A program made the position numbers and the translations under genes. From positions 200,137 through 264,136 of the forward strand of contig VWZX01006203.1 in NCBI GenBank assembly GCA_013399015.1: 64,000 nucleotides of DNA. Reading direction: 5' to 3'. The notes beneath the pieces are model-generated. The model searched no databases. It saw only the letters and a list, made by a program, of their open reading frames with translations, and was not told where the DNA came from. Position 1 is the stretch's first letter, and every line of letters begins with the position of its first letter. Shown here piece by piece: positions 1 through 12,000 of the stretch. Source of the DNA: Galbula dea (taxonomy: Eukaryota; Chordata; Aves; Piciformes; Galbulidae).

Positions 1-98
1 TCATTCCATTTCCTGGAGAAGGAGCCACAGAAGGAGAGCTCAGGAGGAGCTGGGATGGCATTGCTCCTGCTGGTGCTCTTTGAGTTTGTATTCCCCAT
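1..98 (-). CDS. ARHGEF18: ARHGEF18 short-isoform first coding exon (cut by window edge)
   Basis: ATG at 98-96, continuing off the left edge. It encodes MGNTNSKSTSRSNAIPAPPE then LSFCGSFSRKWN. This matches the human short-isoform segment MGNAHSKSGDRHS...ELSFYGSFPRKW, including the MGN start (a possible N-myristoylation glycine). I chose this ATG by the alignment and by the TATA box 65 bp upstream. The human protein extends further upstream in some records, and the frame here is open for at least five codons before the ATG. Confidence 0.88.
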   Translation of the reverse strand, partial: MGNTNSKSTSRSNAIPAPPELSFCGSFSRKWN

Positions 99-3000
99 GC
101 TCACCACTGGCTGCCCTCGGAGCTGGCACAGTAAAGTGGCCCCAGAGAGGCAGTGTTTTTATAGTACCTGTGATCCTTCTAGAAATGTAAAGCTGCCACT
201 TAACTTACTGTATTGGCTAAAGCAGCAGGTCTGAAGGGCAGGAAATTGGTCCCTACTGTGCCCATTTAGTGTGGAAATTGCAAAGTATCTTCTCCTTTAG
301 TGAAACACCAGAACCTACACACAATTATTCACACTCTACACCCTATAAGGGCACAGAACATTTCATGGCAAACAAGAGAGGGGGGGAAAAAAAAAAAAGC
401 CTCTGAGATGACATAAAAAAGCCAGAGTCCTTTGCAGTGCTTATTGCTGCCCAGTGATTTCTGCCTGCATGCACACAGCCTCTCAACACCAGAGATACCA
501 GAGCTAAATTCAATTGCAATGCTGCAGCTTTTTCATGCTTTTTAAACCCGGACCCACTGTGAACTGGAAAGGTATTTAAAACCTTCAGCACCATTACACA
601 ATCTATGGAAGGCTGTAATGGGCTTATAAAAAATGGATAGAAGTATTCAGTACTAATGCCTGTGATGAATGATAGGAACAGCAGACAGAATACAGCCTTT
701 TAATCAAAAAAAAGGGAATAAAAGGGAAGTCAGAGATGAAGAATCAGTCAGACAAGCTTTAAGCCTTAACACTGACAAGGGCTGCAGCTGTCCTTTTGCC
801 AAAGTGCTTTTAAGGACATGGGAGTGGAAGAGAGATCTCATGGCTCCTTGAAGCCAGAACTCTGCCACTGCAAGGAAGCTTTGCCTTAGCCCCAGACCAA
901 ACCCCCCTCCCAGGACTGTGTCTGGGAGGCTGTTTCAGGACTAGGCTGCTGTAGCAGCCCAAGAGGGTCTCCAGTTCCCAGGCAAGGTTTGTTCATCACC
1001 AGTTAACAACTTTTCTTGTAAGAACACTGGTGTCTACCCATCCCCAAAGTTCCCTCTCTCAGCCTGCACTCCTCAGTGAACCTCCAACAGCAATTATTTC
1101 TCCCTCCACTTCTGCCTTGCTCAGTGAAACACAGCTAAATCAAGGTATTCTCATGAAACAGGTTTTTCCACATTTCTTGATATCCAACACTCAACCTCTG
1201 CTTGTCTCCCATTTCATCTTCCTGGAAACAGTTGACTACAACCACATTAGGGCTGCAGGGGAGGTTTCATCAAGAACATCTAATAGAAATTCTATCAGCA
1301 CACCTTCTCCTGCTGGAAATACCTTCCCCAAAACCTCTGAAAGGCTTTGAAACCTCCTGGCTGCACACACAGTACATTCTCAGTCTACACCAACTGAGGA
1401 AACTGAGTTCTCTGCCATCATTTCCAAGTGCTGAGCTCCAAGCCCACTGTCCCAAAAGAGGAGACCAAGTAGCTAGCAGCAAGATATGTAAAGGCAGATT
1501 TCTTGAACAAAGGCTTAGTAATCAGTGTCCTCCCCTTTCCATTTGGGGAAGCACCAGAATCAGCAGCCAGCAAGTTCTCTTTCTGTGCTCTAGCAGCCAA
1601 GCAGATAAAGTTCTGTTTCACAGAGGCAGAAACCTCTCCAGAGGCAGAACATCAGGAGAGGGATGGGAGGAACACAAGCACAGTTTCTACCTTTAAGGAG
1701 CACTTCTCTCTCAGGCTGATCCAATACCTGGGGCTGTTTGTGGCTGGGCACAGCCGTCTGCAGCGTTATACTGTGGCTAAAGACACACCATGCCCCTACT
1801 CTGAGCTGTTCCTTTAACTTCCAGCCTCTGCTTTTGACTATGGAAAATAAGTCCTGGCTGCCTAGCAGAGTCTGCACCAACAAAAAGCCATTTTCTGAGT
1901 TCAATTAGCAGTGTCTGCAGACTGCTGAGAGCCTCTATCGATCGCTGTGAACCTATCACACCAGACCAGACTGTGTACCACAGAGCTGTTTCAACCACAA
2001 GCCCTACAGCCAACTTTTCCTATTTTCATTATTCCTTATTGTTTCCTATTTTAGCCTCTGCACTTTCTCCTAAATGTACAGAACCATTTGAGGTAACACA
2101 AACAGCCACTTATCTTCTTAGAACAATTATTCCCTTTGCGTTCCCTCTTTCTGCTCCCTCTTGGGAAGAATGTTTTCATCCAGAAGCAGCCCTTGCAATG
2201 CAAGACAGATGATTACCAAAGAAAAAGGGATGAAATGCACCCAGTAACCCCCAGCCACTCATGGCAACTGTCTCTTACAGCCATCAAAGCAACTACACAG
2301 CAGCAACTGCAAGGCAGAAACCAATTCTCCTCTCCTTACGACCAACCCCCTCGGAACCAAGAAGCCTCTTCTGCTAACACAGACCTTGCAATGTCTACAA
2401 ATCCAAATGGCATTTAAGTCTCACATCTGTCACCATGATGGATTTTTCCAGGAGCAAAAAGCTATTTCAGAGCCAATGCTGCAAGAGAATCATAGAATCA
2501 TCAGGGCTGGAAAGGACCTTCAAGATCATCAAGTCCAACACTACTGCTATCCCTAACCCATCTCCCTCAGTGCCACATCTACCCTGTTCTTTCTTCTTTT
2601 TTTTCCTCTTCTCCCCAATCCCTTTCTTCCCCACTTTGTCTCAGGCAAAGATTTCTGTCCAGACCATTAGTGCTAGCTTGTTTGAGAGATTTCTAGCAAG
2701 CACTAGCTGCAGGCAAGTTTTAAATAGACAATTATGAAAATCCGATGTAAAACCAAGTTGACAGTTCTAGTCTTTTCAGAGGCCAGAGAATAGACAATCA
2801 ATGAAAAACTAGCTTATTGATCCCTTTCCACCATGATATTTTGAGGTTACACAGCAAGGAGGCATCAAGAAAAATAAAAAGATAAAAAGATAAAAACACA
2901 CAGGAGATTGCTAGGAGCCTCTCAGCCATTCCCAATAGAAGAAAAAAATGAAGCCCTCTTATTAAAAGAGACCTTTTCTATACTTCAATAACACCCTGTG

Positions 3001-6000
3001 TATAGCCTTTAAAACATATTAAAGGGAAAAAAAGACAATTGAAGAGAGAAGCCTTGAGCACAGAAATCATTCTTTAGTACAAACCTGGGGAAATGCACTG
3101 GGGCGAACTCTGTGGAGATCCAGAAGCTCTGTGCTGCAAATCCTTCTGCTACAGGGGAAGAAAAGACAACAATATCCTTACACATACAGACCAGACTTTC
3201 AGAGCCAGATAAATCTTCTTTTTTTCCTATGCTAGAGCACTTTTCATGTCATAGAGTAAGCATGCTGGACACTGAAACATCAAGGGTTTGACACAGTCAC
3301 AGTGCTGGTTTGGTTCCATCCAGAGGAATGCTTTGTATAGAAATCCCATCAGTACCAATCAGACTAAAACAGATCCAAAAATGAAGTTACAGCTGAGTTA
3401 AAGCTATGAGAATCAGGTACTAAATGGAAGCTGACTTTTTCTGTAGACAGCCCTCACCTACACTTTGTTGCCCATTTAGTTCACAGCAATGCTAACTGGA
3501 CTAACCCAGCCAAACACCAGGCAGCTCATCTCAAACTGCACCCTTGGTGTCTGTGCATCTTTCTTGTTCTTACAACACTAGGAGACTGCAATGCATTGAG
3601 TTATAACTTATCAAAGATGCCAAGAAATGAAAGAATTTATGTATTTAATAGAGTCTGTAAGAAATGGCTTCTGGGGACTCTTGCTTCACTCTGAGGATCT
3701 CATTTCTGACTTCATTCCTCCTATCATTTTGTGTTACTGCTCCTCCCTGCTCTCTTCAGGGGTGGTTTGTCTGGCCTGACTCTTAAACCATAAAAGTTGG
3801 GGAGATGGCAAAGAGTGGAAAGCATTAGAGCAAGTCAATTTTGGGGGTTTAAAAGGCAAATCCACAATGCCTTGAGAAGTTTAAAAGTACACAGCAAAAA
3901 TCCCACAAGAACATTTCTGCCTTCCAAAGAGTTACACTCCAACCAACCAGTGGCTGAACCTAAGCTCTAATGGCTCAGGTCTGAGCTCTTCTGCTCCCTT
4001 TTCCCCCCTCATGGTACTCCCTAATCTGCTATCAGCCTCTGAAATCATCCAGGCTTGCAGGTTACCACAAACTAAATCTCCCTCAAGTGCAATCAGTTAC
4101 AAGGAGGAGGAAATGATTTTCAAAACCAATACCAGGATAAAAGAGCAAGAGCCAGGCAGCTCTCTGAGCCCAACCTGTGACCCTCCATGCAGCCACAGGC
4201 ACCAGGGGGCCTGGTGACAAAGGAACAGCCTAGCAAGATAGGAAATTCACCCCACTTCAAGAAGGAAGCCACTTGTTCTGCAGTGCTCAGCTCCCAACTG
4301 ATAGGCAACTGTTAGAACCAAATCCTCCTCCATGCCTCACATTCCTCTGTCTGCTTTCAGCTGGCACAACCTATTCAAACAGGGTGGCATCAAATTCAGA
4401 GGTAGGAGATAATTCTGCTGTGTTACAGAAGAAGGTGATGGGTTTGAGCATTCTTCCAAGGGTTAGTCACAGCCCTGACAGACCCAGGCAGTGCTAAGCC
4501 ATTTTCAGTACAGCAATAAGAATGTTTCCCTTCATTTCCCCTACACAAGCTGTCATTAATTGCTATAATGACAAGTCAATAACTATTTGATGTCTTGAGG
4601 ATGCAGGGCAAGACTCTGCCCTGATGCAAATGAAACCACTCCTGCTAAACTGACTACATCAAACACTGTTATTATAGAGGAAGAAGAAGTTTCCAAGCCC
4701 ACCTTGGGTCTGGTGCTGCTGCATTCAGCCAATAAACTCCTGCAGTTCTTATGGACATTCACTGCACAATCTGAAACACACAGAGAAAGGCTTCAATTAA
4801 TCTTGTCATTCCCACCTAGGGGAGGAAGAGTGGCACACCAAAGATCTTCATGTTGGAGGAGATGGAGAGTAAGCTCAGGCCTTCTGGCAAGCATCCTTCT
4901 CCTGCATGTTCTGCTCTTGGTTTTACCCCAAACCCTTCAGCCTTTGCAGGAAGCCTCAGCCTCATGATGCAATTCACAGATGCCAGCACAAAGACACACT
5001 CTTGAGTGCCTTAACATCATCCTGCCTCAGCCCCACTCAACCAGAGACAGCAGAGTTGCTTCCCTCACACCTGCAGAGGTTATTTCCATCTCTTTCAACT
5101 CAACATGGATACCAGCCAAGAAGGCAGCAATTTCTGTGGCTCCTTGCTGCACAGAGCATGAGGAGGAGCTGAAGTAACCACAGTCAAGTAGCCAGTGCAC
5201 CAGAGAACCAGCAGAGCATCACCACCACTTTGCCAGCTTCACCAAGCAACTCTTGCCAGAGAAAGGAACTGCAGCAGCCTTCTCTCACCCAAAAGGCACA
5301 AACCCATCAGCAGTATAGGAAAATCCAGCCTTTTCTTCTTCTTTAGAGTACCTACTGCTTCAGCAAACAGGCTCACAGCACCAGAGAATGGCCTGAGTTG
5401 GACCCTTGGGATCCACAAGGATCACAGAGTCCAACTCCTGTCCATGCACAGAACAACCCCAAAACTTAAACCACGTGCCTGAAGGCTTTGTCCAAGTGCT
5501 TCTGGAATTCTCTCAGGCTTGCTGCTGTGACTGCTGCCCTGAGGAGCCTGTCCCAGAGCTCCACCACTCTCTGGGTGAAGAGCCTCTTCCTACTAGCAAA
5601 CCTAACCCTCCCCCTGGCACAGCTTCATGCCATCCCCTCAGGTCCAGGTCCTCTCACTGATCACCAGAGAGAAGAAATCAGTTTTCAGGATGCCAGCTGT
5701 GTCAAATATTTTGTTAACTATTCTCTGCAGTCTTCCTATCAAATAAGATCCTCCAACGAGACCAGAAGCAGGACACCAGCAACCCAGACAGAGGAAACCA
5801 GGGTTTGTTTCCTCCTATATATCCCAGGCATGCCTGTTACAAGAGAAATAGATCAACACTGGGAAGATGAACGCTGTAACTGCTAGAGAGAAGCTGTTTA
5901 TGTTCAAAGAACAGAGGGAAAACTATGTAAGGTCTCTTCATCCAAACAGAAGCATCACCTGAGCCTGGCAGCAGGACTGCTGATCTGCTTTGAGGCTCCT

Positions 6001-9000
6001 GGTGAACACAGAGAAACACTGTGTTGTCCATCAATAAACACAGCCAAACTCTGAGAGCAGCAGCAAAATGCTTACTTAGCCTTCAACACAAAGGAATTAA
6101 TAAGGCTATAAAAGCAAGGCTGAGAGACAGACTGAATGCAAGGACCCCAAAGATGCTTCCATGTGATGCAGCTTCCTCCAAGTGTGGGAAATCACAGCAG
6201 AAAAGGCACTTTGGAGTGCCTGCCACACACAAAACCAATCACCTCCCCCAAGCTGTCTCTTATTTGTGAGATTTCTACCCAAACCACCCCTCAAAAGGCA
6301 CTATATCCAATTTCATATGCATGTGCCTCTGCAGAGGGGTGACAAAAAGGTACCAGAATCATTCACTTGCTAAAACTACAGAGAGAATAACAAATAAATG
6401 AGTATTTCAGCACTGCTAAAGCCTCCACCTCTCCCCAGAAAATGAAGAGCTTGTTGAAAGACATGCCACAACAAACAAACAACTGCTTGACAATGGAAAC
6501 CCCTTTTCTCCCCAGACAAAGGGGAGAACTGTAGGACAAAAAGCCCCACAGAAAAGGAAACAGAAACAATTCTCCACCACATCACGTGGAGCTTACAGCT
6601 GAGTTCCCTTTGGGGCATTCCCACAGCCACTTCCCTCCCCACAGCCCCACCACATCTCCTCTTCTCTCCAAACCCACTCCATCCAGCCAGGGCTGCAGTC
6701 ACCTAGAAACACTTCACACTTCAGTGAGCCATTCCTGTTCCCTGGCATTTCCATACCTTCAGTCATTCCAGTCACTAATTTTTGCCCTGTTCATGATTTG
6801 GAAGAGCAGTTCCACTTGGGAAGCTTGGCTACCTTGTTAAGCTAACTGTAAAAGGAAGAGCAACTTCCAATTGTGTTTCAGCTCCAGAACCAGGCACTCA
6901 CTCTGCTCCGGGTAACAGCTTGTGTCACTCTCGGTAGGCATTCTTCACTTCAGCAGCTGCCACAGCTAATAGAGCTCTGTATGAGTCTCCTCTGCTGCTG
7001 AAAGAGTCTTTACACAACAGGAGAGAACATACTAGAAAAGAGGAAAAGGCTACAGAAAAGCTTCAGGAAACTGCAGCTGAATCCAAGGGCTGGATTCTCC
7101 CAAGAGGCTCTTTGAAATGCAACCCACTTCACCATTTCCCAGGGGGTTGTTTTTGCCCAGGTAAGAGAAGAACAGCTGAGAACTGACAGAGGAACCAGGC
7201 TGCTCTGTAAGCAAACTTCATTTCACCAAACATGCTCCAAAGCTTTCCCTCTCCCAACAGACCTTTGCAGGCAGTGCTGAACCAAGCACCCTCCAGTTAA
7301 GGAGGAGAGCAAGCATCTGAACACTAGGGAATTTAACTCCCTTTTTCTCTGCATTCCTTATTTTTCTGGACAGCTTCTCTGAACAGGGGGTTAGAGAAGA
7401 GAAGGGGCCAAGGAAACAGTGGAGAGAGGAGTGAGGGACAGAGGACAGTGAAGAAGTGACAGGAACCTGCCCACATTGAGATGAATATTTAAGAGCAGCA
7501 ATACCTAGGCAGGGTTTGTTACAGGTGTACACACAGAGGCCAGCACCCAAAACAAAGGGGCATTGGTAAACTCACAGCTGGCAAAGAAAGCTCTTTTTGC
7601 ATGTCCTATCAGGAACTGGCAGCTTGTGGTTTTATTCAGATCAAGGATTTGGGAAGGTCCAAAAATGAAATGGGCAGTTATGTCAGCAAGCTCTGCCCAA
7701 ACTGGAGAGGCACAGGAAGGATTCCTGAGGGAGACAGCTGAAAACTCTGAGCACTGCCACCCAGGCTCTGCCCCTCCTCTTCCTCATCATCTCCTCCCTC
7801 CATCACTCACTGGAACTGCAAGGAGATTAATCTGACAGGGGAAAGCAGATCCTCCAAAGGATTTTATTTCAGCACAGACTATGCAGAGGGCTAGCAGGCC
7901 CTAGGTAGCCTTGGCTAGTGCAGAGAACACCAGAACTGCCTACACAGCCCAAGGATCTGGGTTACCTCGACTGGATGGGGACAGGACCACCAGTGCTAGA
8001 GCTAAAGGTACAAGAGCCATCCAGACCACAGACACAGCATGGAAACTACACCAACTCATCATGGTTGTTTCTGGGCTTAAATCAACAGTTCTGGAATGAA
8101 GACTGAGAATTTTGGGAGCACCACATGATCCCAACACCTGCTAACCACAGGGACTAGCACTGCCTCTGAAGCACTTTGCATGAGCTCCTTGAGAGACTAA
8201 CTGGAACAGGAACCTCAGCCAGCACAGAAAGATTTAAGACCAAGAGGCTCATAAATGTCTTCTAAAAGATCCTGTTGATGATTGAGAGCAATGAAATTAA
8301 TACCTGGGATAACAAAAAACCCTTCCCTTGTTAATGAGATGCTTTCCCAAAGGCTCCCAGAAAGCAGTTTATAAGTTAAGAGCATTTTATTGGCCACCAC
8401 ACTGCAATGCCCAGAAGCAGAACACTCATTCACAGGGTGCAAGAGGACAATGCACCTGGCTGAAAAAAGGGCAAGTGAATCTATCTTCTCCCCCAGCTGG
8501 AACACCTTCCAGTGGATCAGACACTGCCAATGTCCCATAAATGTCTTCCAGAATTGGATTCCAGGACAAATCTATGACTCACCAGATATGATGAGTATTA
8601 TGACCCTGACCTTTGGTCTAGAATGGCACTGCCCAAGAAAATAACTCTTAAAAGCCATTTACAAACAGCAAAAAACTAACAGACAGAGCTGCTGAGATGA
8701 ATCTAAAACTGAACCACTGAGTTTTGGTGTTCTTTTAAATGACAGCTTTACAAGAAAATAAAACAAAGCCCACCCCAAATGTTGAAACAGCTAAATACAG
8801 GTGTGGACACCTTCTAGCAGTGATTCTGCTGGTAGGAGTGCAGGCACTGTTACATGCTCACCACCTATTAAACCCACCCAGCAGAAGATAGCCATGGACA
8901 AAACAGTTTTCTTCTGAAATCAGTAATTCTAATGTTTTCAAATGACAGCTTGCTCAGGGATCAAAGAAACTCTCTTCCCTCACCCCACAGGGTAACTTCC

Positions 9001-12000
9001 CTCTCCTGAACTGACAGAGGAAACAACTTGCACAGGAATGATTTACACAGAGCATAAAATCTGCATTTATACACAACACTGCAGCTTGAAGAAACACTTC
9101 AAACAATGACAACACTGCAGAAAAAGCAGAGTGCCTGTGATAAACCACCTCAGGAAAGGGGAGGAGTTGCAGCAGAACACCAAGAAACTTCTGCCCTGGG
9201 TAAATCCAGGTCAAGCACCTTCAGGAACCCCAAGCAGATTTAACTTTGTCCTAGTGGCTTTGGTGAGTGGTGTTTACTTGCTTTGCTAACTCACCTGATG
9301 AGGCAGAGGCAGAACCCCAAATCTGGAAGGGTGCAGGGTGCTGAGGTACTTCACAATCTGAAATGGCAACAGTGCATGCAAGAGAGCAGCACCACTAAGT
9401 GATCAACCTTCAGCTGCCCTGTTAAGAGCATTCCCCTTTGTCTCCAAAACCTATCATTACTTTCTGACTGTATCTGGGTTTATGGTCAAAATATCAGACA
9501 GGCAGATGAGGAGGTGGGGTTGTGGCATTCCCAACACTGCAAGTTCTGGTGGCCTCAGGGTTTTTCTTTTCAGCACAGAAACCCAAACTGAACAAAGGAA
9601 CAACTGATGCTTCTGGGTTTTAAGCAGTGTAAAGGAAAATTAGGATGTTATCCTAAAAGCAATGCAAGTGCCATTCCAGTTCTCTCACTGTGAACCCTTT
9701 ACCCATTCTTCAGGAACACTACAGAACTGAAACAGCAACTATGACAATCATAAAAGGTATTTAAAATATTTCCTAGGTAAACATTAGGTGGAACCACAAC
9801 ACACAGTGTCTGATGGCTCCTGTTGGACAGCCCTAGTTCATGGGTTTAGTTTTTTTTACCCTACCAAAGATAAACTGTTACCTTGCAACTTCATGTACTT
9901 GGTTTTTTAAAGGGGCAAATAAAAAAAGCCATCTACAGATCACTCTCTTAAAAGGGGAGTGAGATGGAACTGGGAAGCAGCCACTGCTCACAGAAGACAC
10001 ACAGATACCACAGTAAGAAAACCACAGCACAAAATCCTCACACAGTATTCAGAAGTTTTGCTTATTTATTAGAGCAGCAAACCCACACACGGTACCAGAA
10101 ACCCTCAGGAAGCTAATTGAATCACTCCCTGTTCCCTCTCACTTCCTCCCAAGTCCATCCCCACTCCTAGCTCTCCCCAAGGCTTCCTTCCAGCACACAC
10201 AAGCCAAGCCAACAAGCTGGTATCATCTCCTGCTCCTCTCCCTCCTGTGCCAGGGATGTGCAGTATCTGCAATGGGTCAGACATCACAGTTGCAGGTAAG
10301 GAGTTTTCACCACCTTTTTCTTCCCAACGTATTTTAGGGCTGTTACCCCAGATCCTTCTCACTGTCACAGCTACAAGTGTAAACAATTGAGAAGACAAGG
10401 TGCAGGATTTTATTACCATAGCATCATTAAGGTTGTTAAAGACCTCGAAGATCATCAAGTCCAACTTTCAACCCAGCACCCCCAGTGCCACCAAACCATG
10501 TCATGAAATGCCACGTCCCTGAATGGGGATGTTCAGACTCAAGCAGTGGCACAAAGCAAACCAATTCCACATCAGCTCACCCTCACTCAGAGGGTAACAC
10601 TTCAGCTCCTTCTTCAACCCCTAAAAAGAGGTCTCCAAGACAAAGACTGGACCTTCACAAGCTATGTCTTGTCCCTCTGAGTAATCCTTCAGCCACCAAC
10701 ATTAGGACGGCCACAAACGCTTAGGATTTGTCACCAACGGGAATCGCAGAATCGTTAGGGTTGGAAGAGACCTCTAAGATCATCAAGTCCAGCCATCAGC
10801 CTATCACCGCCGTGCCACTAACCCATGTCCCTAAGTACCACATCTACACATGGAAGACAAACCCTCAGCCCCGGCCCGGTTCTGGATCCCCTCCGCTCTC
10901 CTGCCCTTGTGGCACTGCCCGCGGAGGGACGCTGCGAGGCAGCAGCGGCCGGAGGACAGGTCCCCGCTGGACCCGACCCTTAGCACGGGCACCGCCGAGC
11001 CTCGGGGCTGCCTCGCCACAACGACCCGGGCCCTGCCGGTCACCGGGCCGCGGCCGTCCATCGCTCCCGGGGAGAGGGAGCTCCCGGGGCCAGGAGGGGC
11101 TCGCTAAAGCCAGGAAAGGAGTAGAGAGGCCGCGGGGAGCCGGGAGCCGAGGCTCGGGGCGCTGACGGGAGCGCTGACACCGCGGTCTCTTACCGGACTC
11201 CCCGGGGAGCCGCCGATTGCCCTCTCGGTCCCGGGAGCCGCCGCCACAGCAACAGGAAACGCTCCCGTGTCCCGGAAGGAAAAGGGACAGCAGGGTGCGC
11301 GCCTGCGTGCTGCGGCCCGGCCCGGGGAGGAGGCTCCCTGGCCGCCCAGGGAGGGTCACCGCTGGCCCCGGGGTCGCGGTTACCTCTCAGGGAGGACACG
11401 ACCACCTAGAGCCAGCGGTTCCCCCTCAGGGAGGGCACAGCCACAGAGAGCAGAGACTGTGGCTCCCCCTCAACCAGGGCATGACCACGCCCCGAGCCTG
11501 TGCTGTCCCCTCAAGGGAGGGCAAGACCACCTAGAGCCTGCGGTTCCCCCTCAGGGAGGGCACAGCCACAGAGAGCAGAGACTGTGGCTTCCCCTCAACG
11601 AGGGCATGACCGCGCCACGAGCCTGTGCTGTCCTCTCAAGGGAGGGCAAGATCACTTAGAGCCTGCGTTTCCCCCTCCGAGAGGGCATGGCCACCTAGAG
11701 CCTGCGACTTCCCCTCGGGGAGGGCACAACCACTCGGAAACCGCGGTTCCCCCATAGCCACCTTGGCCCACAGTTCCCCTTCAGGGAGGACACGACCACC
11801 CAGAGCCTGTGGTTCCCCCTCAGCAAGGGCATGATCACCCCCGGGCATATGCTGTCCTCTCAGGAGAGGACACGACCACCCAAAGCCTGCGGTTCCCCCT
11901 CAGAGAGGGCACAGCCAGCCCTGCCCTCAGCCCATTCCCAGGGCGGTGGAGGCGGTTGGAGTTGAGAGCCACCAGCCTTCTCCCTGAGCAGAGTCCCAGG

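Noticed and set aside
8215..8340. Minus-strand stretch with an acceptor-like TTTTGTTATCCCAG and peptide NFIALNHQQDLLEDIYEPL
   Set aside because: No matching donor in frame and no family recognised; judged chance.
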